Assembly: GCF_014305155.1 (NCBI RefSeq)
Contig: NZ_JACRUK010000016.1
Location: forward strand, 1-64,000
Direction: 5' to 3'
DNA length: 64,000 bases
Source: Flavobacterium muglaense
GTDB taxonomy: Bacteria > Bacteroidota > Bacteroidia > Flavobacteriales > Flavobacteriaceae
In this document: piece after piece, positions 16,047 to 24,032 of the stretch
How the letters are laid out: every line of letters starts with the position of its first letter
Position numbering within the stretch: the stretch's first letter is position 1
Position numbers and translations under genes: made by a program
The notes under the pieces: model-generated
The model's database searches: none
Seen by the model: only the letters and a program-made list of their open reading frames with translations
Told to the model about the DNA's origin: nothing

Positions 16047-17099
16047 TTATAATTTTAAAATGACATTGGCGGTGTTTTCGGCAGCAATTACGGCGCCTTC
16101 CATGTAGCCAGGATATTGTTTGGCGGTTTCAGTACCTGCAAAAAACAAGCGATTGTCGCAGTAGGATTCCCTAAATAAAGGATGTCCGTTGTTTTGATGC
16201 GGATACATAAAACCAATTTGCTTCGGACTTTTGGTTGCTGTTTCCTTGCTCCAAACCGTCTCTTGATAAGACGTGAATTGTAGTGCTTCCTGACCAAAAA
16301 CTTTGACTAATTGCAATTTTATTTTTTCTAAACGTTCAGCGGGATTATACATCTCCATACCAGAACTCACAAAGCCACAAAGCGCAAATTTATCCAAACT
16401 AGCATTTGACTGATCGTAAAACTCGGTTATGGGGCCCACGTTGCTAAATAAGGTTCCCGAAAATTGCTTGTTGCGCCAGAAAGGAGTGGCGTAAATAAAA
16501 GCCACTTTGATTGAATCTTGCATCCAAGTATGGGTTTTACTGGCAATAGCTGTCAGTTTTTCGGGTAAAGTAGGAGTGACGGTAATGTCGTTGGCAAACA
16601 AAGCTTGAGGCAAGGTCGAGATCACATAATCAGCCTCAAAATATTGATTTTGAGTCATGATTTTAACTTTGTCATTTTCAAAATGGAGTTGGTTAACCGT
16701 TTCGTTTAAGTGAATGGTAACCAAATCTAATTTGTTTTTTAAGCTTTCGACAATTTGGTTTGTTCCGCCCAAAACGCGGTAACTAGGACTGTTTGCCGGA
16801 ATCTCGATTTCCTGCGCCGCAGCCGCAGAGAATGGTTCGAAATACGAAGTCCCTTGCATGAACTGCTCAAAATAGTCCAGTTCGAGTTCGCTTAACAGTT
16901 TTTTGAAATTCACATGAACGTCATTAAACCAAGTAGCTCCCATTTCTACCTGAGCAATATTCGAATGGACGGTATGGATTCGACCACCAATGCGGTCTCT
17001 GGTTTCGATAATTTCAATTTCAGATCCTTTGTTTTGCAAGCGATAAGCGGTAAGTAAGCCGCTTAATCCAGCTCCTAATATGATTATTTTTTTAGACAT
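16047..17099 (-). CDS. FAD-dependent amine oxidase family protein
   Basis: The protein is a flavin-containing amine oxidase (monoamine oxidase/phytoene-desaturase-like fold). It starts with the FAD motif IIILGAGLSGLLTAYRL followed by E36-type acidic residue and DRIGGRI, has the YFEPFSAAAAQ segment in the middle, and ends with the FAD-closing block FFAGTETAKQYPGYMEGAVIAAENTA. The 350-residue length is short for eukaryotic MAO but usual for bacterial members. The substrate could be a polyamine, monoamine or a protoporphyrinogen-like molecule; it cannot be told from sequence. It is the first gene of a two-gene unit with an AraC regulator. Confidence 0.88.
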   Translation of the reverse strand: MSKKIIILGAGLSGLLTAYRLQNKGSEIEIIETRDRIGGRIHTVHSNIAQVEMGATWFNDVHVNFKKLLSELELDYFEQFMQGTSYFEPFSAAAAQEIEIPANSPSYRVLGGTNQIVESLKNKLDLVTIHLNETVNQLHFENDKVKIMTQNQYFEADYVISTLPQALFANDITVTPTLPEKLTAIASKTHTWMQDSIKVAFIYATPFWRNKQFSGTLFSNVGPITEFYDQSNASLDKFALCGFVSSGMEMYNPAERLEKIKLQLVKVFGQEALQFTSYQETVWSKETATKSPKQIGFMYPHQNNGHPLFRESYCDNRLFFAGTETAKQYPGYMEGAVIAAENTANVILKL

Positions 17100-17235
17100 T
17101 GTTGATCGTGGTTAAGGATGGTAAAAATACAATCTGTTTTTTTAGAAATAAACAATGAAGCATCAATTTATCAAATTGTGTTATTGTAAGGTTTATAAAT
17201 CCAACCAAAGCTATTTTATGTTATCCCTATTTCTC

Positions 17236-17243
17236 TATCTTTG
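17236..17243 (+). promoter_or_regulatory. -7 element of the dgt promoter
   Basis: TATCTTTG matches TAnnTTTG, 38 bp before the dgt ATG. No TTG at standard -33 spacing was found. Confidence 0.5.
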
Positions 17244-17281
17244 AAAAATAATACAATTATTTAAACCCTACAATTAACAGC

Positions 17282-18628
17282 ATGAACTGGGAACAACTTT
17301 TATCATTAAAACGACAAGGCGACACAAGCAAACGATTACGTATAGAGCAGGACGACACCCGATTGGGGTTTGAGGTAGATTACGATCGTATTATTTTCTC
17401 GGCTGCTTTTAGAAGTTTACAAGATAAAACTCAGGTAATACCGTTGTCAAAAACCGACTTTGTACACACGCGTTTGACGCATAGTTTAGAGGTTTCGGTA
17501 GTGGGGCGTTCTTTAGGGCGGTTAGTAGGGAAGAAAATAATTGAAAAATACCCGCATCTAAAAGAGGTTCATGGCTATCACATGAATGACTTTGGGGCTA
17601 TTGTAGCTGCGGCTTCACTGGCGCATGATATAGGGAATCCGCCTTTTGGACATTCTGGAGAAAAAGCCATAGGAGAGTATTTTTCTATTGGAAACGGGAA
17701 ACAATACAAAGACCAATTGTCTAATAAAGAATGGCAAGATCTAATTGATTTTGAAGGAAACGCTAATGGATTTGCGGTATTAACAGCAAGTCGCCCCGGA
17801 ATTGAAGGTGGATTGCGAATTTCGTATGCCACTCTTGGTGCGTTCATGAAATACCCAAAGGAAAGTTTGCCTAAAAAACCAACCAAGGATATTGCCGATA
17901 AAAAATACGGTTTCTTTCAAACAGATAAAAATTTTTTTGAGGCTGCAGCCAAAGATATGGGCATGATCCCAAATAAATCAGGAGACAATATTGGATTCGA
18001 AAGACATCCACTGGCATATTTAGTTGAAGCTGCCGATGATATTTGTTATACTATAATTGATTTTGAGGACGGAATCAATCTTGGTTTAGTCTCGGAGGAT
18101 TTTGCTTTAGAATATTTAATAAAATTGGTAAAGGACAGTATTGATACTTCAAAATACAAGACTTTAGAAACCAAAGAAGATAGAATTAGTTATTTGCGTG
18201 CATTAGCAATTGGTAGTTTGATCAATGATGCAGTAAAAGTTTTTATCGATAATGAAGAAGCGATTTTGAACGGAAAATTCCCGTATGCTTTAACAGATAA
18301 AAGTAAGTACAAGGCACAGATGGATGATATTATCAAAATCAGTGTGAATAATATTTATCAAAGTCGAGAGGTAATCGAAAAAGAAATTGTGGGCTACCAG
18401 ATTATACAAACCTTACTGGATAAATTTATTACCGCTTATGATAATAAATTCAACGGTAAAGCATCAAATTATGATGCACTTATCTTAAAAATGCTACCAG
18501 AAAAGCACCATTTAGAAAAAGAAAACCTGTACGAAAGATTGTTGCATATTTGTCATTATATTTCCTTGCTTACAGATGGAAATGCGTTAGAGCTATTCAA
18601 TACAATCAACGGAAAGAAAGGAGTTTAG
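17282..18628 (+). CDS. dgt: Deoxyguanosinetriphosphate triphosphohydrolase (dGTPase)
   Basis: The enzyme hydrolyses dGTP to deoxyguanosine and triphosphate. The HD-domain metal ligands are plain: H in RLTHSLEVSVVGR (about residue 63), and the HD pair in SLAHDIGNPPFGHSGEKAI, followed by the ADDICYTIIDFEDG block with the distal aspartate. The N-terminal RLRIEQDDTRLGFEVDYDRIIFS segment is typical of the bacterial dGTPase family. At 448 residues it is a normal length. It converges with the DUF3078 gene, with only 2 bp between the stop codons and no separate terminator visible. Near nrdAB in the same window, it points to dNTP pool control, though not in one operon. Confidence 0.95.
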   Translation: MNWEQLLSLKRQGDTSKRLRIEQDDTRLGFEVDYDRIIFSAAFRSLQDKTQVIPLSKTDFVHTRLTHSLEVSVVGRSLGRLVGKKIIEKYPHLKEVHGYHMNDFGAIVAAASLAHDIGNPPFGHSGEKAIGEYFSIGNGKQYKDQLSNKEWQDLIDFEGNANGFAVLTASRPGIEGGLRISYATLGAFMKYPKESLPKKPTKDIADKKYGFFQTDKNFFEAAAKDMGMIPNKSGDNIGFERHPLAYLVEAADDICYTIIDFEDGINLGLVSEDFALEYLIKLVKDSIDTSKYKTLETKEDRISYLRALAIGSLINDAVKVFIDNEEAILNGKFPYALTDKSKYKAQMDDIIKISVNNIYQSREVIEKEIVGYQIIQTLLDKFITAYDNKFNGKASNYDALILKMLPEKHHLEKENLYERLLHICHYISLLTDGNALELFNTINGKKGV

Positions 18629-18630
18629 TT

Positions 18631-19593
18631 TTAGAAAAGATAAACTATTCCTACTCCTAGCACTTGCTTTAATTGCAGTTTTGGACCAACGGTGATTTGT
18701 GTACCGTCAATATTTTCTTTCGCTTTGATGTCATCATCATAAATGAAATGTGCTCCTATGTTAGTACGTATGTGCGAGTTTACAATTAAGTCTAGGGAAA
18801 GGTCGTAATCGATATCTACATTACCAAAACGGTTGATGTAGTCAGAGTATAAACTCAGTTTGTTTTCGATGGTTACGTTCTTTACAATTTCTTTTTTGTA
18901 ATACGCGGTTAGTAAAAAACCAAGTTCAATTTTTGATTTTTCTCCTTCTCGTACAAGGTTTCCGCTGCTATCATAAACCGCTTTAACCACCCCAAAAGTC
19001 CCCAAGTTAGCTAATCTTTGATCTAATACAAAAGTCATTTTTGATGTAAAAGGAGATAGATAAAGCATGCGGTCTTTCTTTTTAGTAGCGTATTCAGCTC
19101 CTAGTCCTAGGAAAACATATGCGGGTGCAAATGGTTTAGAGACTGATATCTCTTTGTTTGGATATGCATAACCATTTGTGAATTGCGTGTTGAAATTGAA
19201 TTTTGCAGTATGGTACCAGTTGGAAATCGTGTCATTTCTATATCCAAAAGCCGAGTTGAATTGAAAAACATCATCCGTTTTTCTAAGCTCGATTCCGTCT
19301 TGCTTGTTCAGTCCATAACGCATGATTAATTCGTTTGACCAGTTATAATTATCCTTGGTGTAAATGCGTTTGAATTGCGTTTTTAGTAAGCCAGAAATAG
19401 AACTTGTTCCACCAGCATTCCAGTTTACAAAAGCAATCTCAGAAATATCAAATCCTATTTTATTTTTTTTTGTCCAGTTCGAAAGCGTGTCTTTTGCGTG
19501 TGGATCTATTGGTAAGGTGGTGATTATTTTTTGCGAAAAGGCAGTAAATGATACTAAAAATAAGAGGCAAATACTAACAAATAATTTGGTCAT
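18631..19593 (-). CDS. DUF3078 domain-containing outer-membrane-type protein
   Basis: A signal peptide (residues about 1-20, ending TAFSQ) precedes a 300-residue beta-rich protein that fits DUF3078, a Bacteroidota family. The core starts WTKKNKIGFDISEIAFVNWNAGGTSSISGLL, and alternating hydrophobic strands continue to an aromatic C-terminus (GVGIVYLF), as expected for an outer-membrane beta-barrel. Function is unknown. The start is 1.8 kb left of the dxs start on the same strand; the gap to dxs is only 34 bp, so dxs and this gene are probably co-transcribed with dxs first. Confidence 0.88.
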   Translation of the reverse strand: MTKLFVSICLLFLVSFTAFSQKIITTLPIDPHAKDTLSNWTKKNKIGFDISEIAFVNWNAGGTSSISGLLKTQFKRIYTKDNYNWSNELIMRYGLNKQDGIELRKTDDVFQFNSAFGYRNDTISNWYHTAKFNFNTQFTNGYAYPNKEISVSKPFAPAYVFLGLGAEYATKKKDRMLYLSPFTSKMTFVLDQRLANLGTFGVVKAVYDSSGNLVREGEKSKIELGFLLTAYYKKEIVKNVTIENKLSLYSDYINRFGNVDIDYDLSLDLIVNSHIRTNIGAHFIYDDDIKAKENIDGTQITVGPKLQLKQVLGVGIVYLF

Positions 19594-19627
19594 AATTTTT
19601 GGGTTAAGGGGCGCAAAATAATTATTT

Positions 19628-21409
19628 TCATTTAGTTGAAAAAATTAATTCCAAACTTTTAACGTCTAATTTGCATAATTGTTGTAATTCGGTTACCGTT
19701 CCTTGTTCGATAAACACATCAGGAACACCCAATGTTTTAATAGGGATGTTGTAATTATGTGCCGACGCAAACTCTAGAATTGCTGTTCCAAAGCCACCTA
19801 TTATTGCTCCGTCTTCAATAGTTATTATAGATGAGAATTGAGTAAATATTTGATGTAATTCTTTCTCGTCCAAAGGCTTAATGAACGGAAAGTCATAGTG
19901 GGCTATGTCATTTGGGTTATTTAAATTAGCTAAGGCCTCGGTAACGTTTTTTCCTATAGTACCATTTGATAAAACGGCAGTTATTGTTCCGGTTTTTAAG
20001 CAATTTGCTTTCCCAATTTCGATACTATTATTATTTCCTAAATGGTTTGATTGCCAATCAACGGTTACGCCACGACCTCTGGGGTAGCGGATAGCGATCG
20101 GATTATTAAGGCCTAGTTGAGCGGTGTATAGTATGTTTTGAAGTGCAATTTCGTTCAACGGCGCGTAAATTATCATGTTAGGAATACAACGCAAGTAGGC
20201 AATATCATAGAGCCCATGATGTGTTGCTCCATCTTCTCCTACAAGGCCTGCGCGATCCAAACAAAAAATCACGGGTAGATTTTGAATAGCGACATCATGA
20301 ATTACTTGATCGTATGCGCGTTGTAAGAAAGTGGAATATATATTGCAATATACAATCATTCCTTGAGTCGCCATTCCTGCAGCAAGTGTTACGGCATGTT
20401 GCTCAGCAATTCCCACGTCAAAAGCACGATTAGGTAAAGCTTCCATCATGAATTTTAGCGAGCTACCAGAGGGCATTGCCGGCGTGATCCCGATTATTTT
20501 TTCGTTCTTAAGAGCCAAGTCTAATACGGTCAAGCCAAAAACGTCTTGGTATTTTGGAGGAAGGTTTTCTTCTGATTTAGAGTGAATTTCTCCAGATTTG
20601 GCATCAAATTTTCCAGGCGCATGGTATTTTACCTGATCTTCTTCGGCTTGTTTTAATCCTTTTCCTTTGGTAGTGATGATATGAAGGAATTTTGGCCCTT
20701 TTATTTTTTGTAAGCGTTTTAGTTCTTTGATAACTGCAAAAATATCGTGACCGTCAATAGGTCCTGAATAATCAAAATTCAATGATTTGATCATGTTGTT
20801 TTGCTTCGGATTTTTTCCGTTTTTAACCGACGTCAAATAGTTTTTTAAGGCGCCCACGCTAGGATCAATTCCGATGGCGTTGTCATTTAAAATGACTAAT
20901 AAATTAGCATCAGTAACGCCTGCATGATTGAGTCCTTCAAATGCCATTCCTGATGCGATTGAAGCATCACCTATTACGGCAATATGTTGTTTGTTGAGGT
21001 CTCCTTTTAAGTTGGATGCGATTGCCATTCCTAATGCTGCTGATATAGAAGTAGAGGAGTGGCCTACGCCAAAAGCATCATACTCACTTTCACTTCTTTT
21101 TGGAAATCCAGAGATCCCGTTTAGTTGTCGGTTGGTATCAAAGTTTTCTCTGCGGCCTGTTAGTATTTTATGTCCATATGCTTGATGTCCTACATCCCAA
21201 ATCAATAAATCATCGGGTGTCTTGAAGACATAATGTAAAGCAATGGTAAGTTCTACAACACCAAGACTGGCGCCAAGGTGGCCTTCTTTTACCGATACGA
21301 TATCAATAATAAAATCGCGTAATTCTCTAGCAACTTGAGGAAGTTGTAATTCATCTAGTTTGCGTAAATCCGTTGGGTAATAAATGCTTGAAAGTAAATT
21401 ATCTGCCAT
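19628..21409 (-). CDS. dxs: 1-deoxy-D-xylulose-5-phosphate synthase
   Basis: DXS condenses pyruvate and glyceraldehyde-3-phosphate with thiamine diphosphate in the first step of the MEP isoprenoid pathway. The sequence holds the GHQAYGHKILTGR block, the thiamine-binding GDASIASGMAFEGLNHAG to NDN segment, the transketolase-like glutamate in AEQHAVTLAAGMA, and the DRAGLVGEDGATHHG block. The 593-residue length is slightly short but complete. The ATG at 21409 gives a start MADNLLSSIYYPTDLRKL that is usual for flavobacterial DXS. The MEP pathway fits the organism, and prenylglyceryl phosphate synthase elsewhere in the window would use isoprenoid units. Confidence 0.97.
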   Translation of the reverse strand: MADNLLSSIYYPTDLRKLDELQLPQVARELRDFIIDIVSVKEGHLGASLGVVELTIALHYVFKTPDDLLIWDVGHQAYGHKILTGRRENFDTNRQLNGISGFPKRSESEYDAFGVGHSSTSISAALGMAIASNLKGDLNKQHIAVIGDASIASGMAFEGLNHAGVTDANLLVILNDNAIGIDPSVGALKNYLTSVKNGKNPKQNNMIKSLNFDYSGPIDGHDIFAVIKELKRLQKIKGPKFLHIITTKGKGLKQAEEDQVKYHAPGKFDAKSGEIHSKSEENLPPKYQDVFGLTVLDLALKNEKIIGITPAMPSGSSLKFMMEALPNRAFDVGIAEQHAVTLAAGMATQGMIVYCNIYSTFLQRAYDQVIHDVAIQNLPVIFCLDRAGLVGEDGATHHGLYDIAYLRCIPNMIIYAPLNEIALQNILYTAQLGLNNPIAIRYPRGRGVTVDWQSNHLGNNNSIEIGKANCLKTGTITAVLSNGTIGKNVTEALANLNNPNDIAHYDFPFIKPLDEKELHQIFTQFSSIITIEDGAIIGGFGTAILEFASAHNYNIPIKTLGVPDVFIEQGTVTELQQLCKLDVKSLELIFSTK

Positions 21410-21457
21410 AAAGCAAATTTACTGTTTTCTACTGAAAATTGTATTCATTTGAAAGTG

Positions 21458-22384
21458 TTATTGTGTAATTATTATCGATTCAATATGGGAAGCCAGTTTG
21501 GTTTTAAATAGCGTTTTCTTGATGGTATCTGTTCTAATATTTAAAGTTATTAGGTATAAGGATTTTGTTGCTTTTCCATTTTGAGAACCTGGAATCCATT
21601 TGTTAGATTGCTCTAAAACGCTTAGTAATTCTAATCCGATATTTGGTTCGATCGTTTTTTTTAGTTTGAAGCTGCTTAGGCTGCCGTCCCTTTCTACAAC
21701 AAATGTTGCAGCAACAGCACCATTTAAGGCTTTAGTTGTTTTTGGGAAAGTAAAATTTTGTTGCACGAATTCTTTGAATTTTGGCATGCCTCCTTTGTAT
21801 TCAGGATTCAAATAAAATTCAATACCACCATTGTAAATTACGTCTTCTTCTATAAGGGTGCTGTCCGCTTTTTTAGCTGTAATTTCACCACAGCTGATTG
21901 TTTTTGGTTTTTGGAATTTAATTTTGGGAGTAGTGGTTGTACTATTGTCTTCTGACGGTTTGGTTGGGATTTTTTTTGGAGGTAATGATGAACCCGGAAT
22001 AGCTGTTTTAGACTCAATTGAATCTTCTACTAGTACCACTTTTTCAATTTTTTGTTTGTTTCCGTTTTTATCAGCGCAACTAAAAAGTGTTGTACCCATG
22101 GTAATGAATAATACTAATAAAAAAAGTTTATTATACTGTGTTTGATTGTACAAAGATTGAATAGGAATTTCAATAGTCAGTGCATTAAGTTGAGAGCTCT
22201 TAAATCTCCCACAAACGTTACTGTTTTTCTGGAAATGTAATTGTATCTCGTTGGGCTCCATATTGGTAAAGTCAACTACAGTTTTAGCGCAACTGTTACA
22301 AAACTTACCTATAGCTGTAGGTTTCATTTTGTTCCAGTCCTCGTTGCACGGTACGGGTATGTTGATTTTATATTTTGGATTCAT
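21458..22384 (-). CDS. TonB-like energy transducer with N-terminal four-cysteine module, paralogue 1
   Basis: The 308-residue protein has three parts. Residues 1-60 form a small module with C13, C29, C32 and C58 (PCNEDWNKMKPTAIGKFCNSC and NVCGR), probably cytoplasmic and metal-binding. Residues about 84-106 form one membrane segment (LFLLVLFITMGTTLFSC). A proline/threonine-rich linker leads to a TonB C-terminal domain (about residues 205-290; YKGGMPKFKEFVQQNF, GAVAATFVVERDGSL, WIPGSQNGKA). It could energise a TonB-dependent receptor or act in signalling. The neighbour 22429-23361 is a paralogue with the same layout, 44 bp away, so the two arose by tandem duplication. The ATG is at 22382-22384. 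Confidence 0.82.
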   Translation of the reverse strand: MNPKYKINIPVPCNEDWNKMKPTAIGKFCNSCAKTVVDFTNMEPNEIQLHFQKNSNVCGRFKSSQLNALTIEIPIQSLYNQTQYNKLFLLVLFITMGTTLFSCADKNGNKQKIEKVVLVEDSIESKTAIPGSSLPPKKIPTKPSEDNSTTTTPKIKFQKPKTISCGEITAKKADSTLIEEDVIYNGGIEFYLNPEYKGGMPKFKEFVQQNFTFPKTTKALNGAVAATFVVERDGSLSSFKLKKTIEPNIGLELLSVLEQSNKWIPGSQNGKATKSLYLITLNIRTDTIKKTLFKTKLASHIESIIITQ

Positions 22385-22428
22385 GACGCGTTTTTCACTA
22401 TTTACAAGTATAAAATTATTCTTTTAGA

Positions 22429-23361
22429 TTAATTATGGTTAAATTTTGTGATTCGGGATATGTTAATGGAGTCGATTTTTGGAACTATTTTTTTGCCAAT
22501 GAATTTTCTTCGAATGGTGTCGTTTGTGATAGAAATATCAATTTCAATAACAAAGTCTATTGGTCTTCCATTCTCAATTGCAGGATTCCATTTTGTAGAT
22601 AATTTTAAAGTCTTTACCAATTCGTCACTATTTTCTTGATGGTTTGTTTGGATTATTTTCACATCGCTCAATTCTCCGTTTTGTTTAATAATAAAAGAAG
22701 CTTTTAGTTTGTCTATGAGTTTTGGTTCATAATTGTTTTTGATAAAAGTTTCAAACAGTGGCATTCCGCCAACATACTCAGGACTTACACTAATTGACAT
22801 ACCTCCATATATATTATTGTCTTCGTAGATGTCATTACGGTCAGTTACCACTGCGCTAGCTGTAACTTCATTGTGTATAGATTTTACAATTTTTGTAAAT
22901 CGAATTTTAGTTTTTTTAGTTTTGGGCTTGCCTTTATTCTCTAACGTGTCATTGGCTATGGTTTGAATAGTGTCTGGATTGTTATTTTTTATTTGCGGCG
23001 TGTTTACGATTTCAATTTTCTCAATTTTTTGTTTGTTACCATTTTTATCTGCACAACTAAATAAGCTTGTTCCCATTGTAATAAATAGGGCGAGTAAAAA
23101 TATTTTGTGATAATGAGTCTGTGCATACAAAGTACTATTAGGGATTTGAATTGTCAATCCATTAAGTTTTGATTTTTGGATCCTCCCACAAACGTTTGTG
23201 TTTTGTCGCAAATGTTGCACGATCAAGTCTGGCGGCATATTGGTAAAATCAACTACAGTTTTAGCGCAACTGTTGCAAAACCTACCTATAGCTGTAGGTT
23301 TCATTTTGTTCCAGTCCTCGTTGCACGGTTCGGGTATGTTGATTTTGTAATTAGATTCCAT
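22429..23361 (-). CDS. TonB-like energy transducer with N-terminal four-cysteine module, paralogue 2
   Basis: The layout matches the neighbour: cysteine module (C13, C29, C32, C58 at identical spacing), one membrane segment (about residues 84-105), lysine/threonine-rich linker, and a TonB-like C-terminal domain (VGGMPLFETFIKNNYEP, KASFIIKQNGELSDVKI, WNPAIENGRPI). An in-frame extension starts with TTG at 23370, but the ATG at 23359-23361 gives the start seen in the paralogue and is preferred (310 residues). The first 60 codons are almost identical in DNA to those of the paralogue, while the linker and C-terminal parts have diverged strongly. This suggests selection or gene conversion on the N-terminal module. 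A divergent tadA lies to the right. Confidence 0.82.
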   Translation of the reverse strand: MESNYKINIPEPCNEDWNKMKPTAIGRFCNSCAKTVVDFTNMPPDLIVQHLRQNTNVCGRIQKSKLNGLTIQIPNSTLYAQTHYHKIFLLALFITMGTSLFSCADKNGNKQKIEKIEIVNTPQIKNNNPDTIQTIANDTLENKGKPKTKKTKIRFTKIVKSIHNEVTASAVVTDRNDIYEDNNIYGGMSISVSPEYVGGMPLFETFIKNNYEPKLIDKLKASFIIKQNGELSDVKIIQTNHQENSDELVKTLKLSTKWNPAIENGRPIDFVIEIDISITNDTIRRKFIGKKIVPKIDSINISRITKFNHN

Positions 23362-23421
23362 ATTATTCAATTGAATTAATTAAAAGTAAGGAAAAATAAT
23401 ATGAAAATAGTAGCAAAGCAG

Positions 23422-23429
23422 TATTTTTG
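23422..23429 (+). promoter_or_regulatory. -7 element just before tadA
   Basis: TATTTTTG matches TAnnTTTG and ends 4 bp before the preferred tadA ATG. If used, the mRNA would be nearly leaderless. It lies inside the longer in-frame form, supporting the shorter start. Confidence 0.35.
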
Positions 23430-23433
23430 TTTT

Positions 23434-23877
23434 ATGATAAATCCTTTCACTGACGAATATTTTATGAAAAAGGCTTTGAATGAAGCCGAGATGGCTTTTG
23501 AAAAAGGCGAAATCCCTGTTGGAGCTGTTATTGTAGTTAATAATATCATTATTGCGCGAAGTCATAATTTGACTGAAATGTTGAATGATGTAACGGCCCA
23601 TGCCGAAATGCAAACCATAACTGCTGCAGCTAATTATCTTGGAGGGAAATATCTAAAAGACTGTACGCTTTATGTAACACTCGAACCTTGCCAAATGTGC
23701 GCAGGTGCTTTGTATTGGAGCCAAATTTCTAAGATTGTTTATGGGGCGACTGACTTGCAACGTGGTTTTGAAAAAATGGGTACGCAGCTGCATCCTAAAA
23801 CAACTGTTGTTCGCGGCGTCTTGGCTGATGAAGCGGCTGAATTGATGAAACGCTTTTTTGCAGAAAGAAGGAAGTGA
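23434..23877 (+). CDS. tadA: tRNA-specific adenosine deaminase
   Basis: TadA converts adenosine 34 of the tRNA-Arg anticodon to inosine. The cytidine/deoxycytidylate-deaminase-type zinc site is complete: AHAEMQ supplies the histidine and the catalytic glutamate, and EPCQMCAGAL supplies the two cysteines. An in-frame ATG at 23401 gives 11 extra residues (KIVAKQYFCF), but the ATG at 23434, giving MINPFTDEYFMKKAL and 147 residues, matches the usual N-terminus and lies behind a -7-like element. It is divergent from the TonB-like pair and upstream of the alpha-2-macroglobulin gene by 155 bp. Confidence 0.95.
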   Translation: MINPFTDEYFMKKALNEAEMAFEKGEIPVGAVIVVNNIIIARSHNLTEMLNDVTAHAEMQTITAAANYLGGKYLKDCTLYVTLEPCQMCAGALYWSQISKIVYGATDLQRGFEKMGTQLHPKTTVVRGVLADEAAELMKRFFAERRK

Positions 23878-24032
23878 TTTCGATTTTCGAAAATAAAATA
23901 GTTGCCGAATTTTCTTCTTAAATAATATAATAAAAAATACTACATTTACTTTAATTGCGTTCATGCTAAAATGATTAGAAAATTTATTTTTCGAATCACA
24001 AGTTTGAGTTTTAACTCTTTAAAGTTTAAGAA

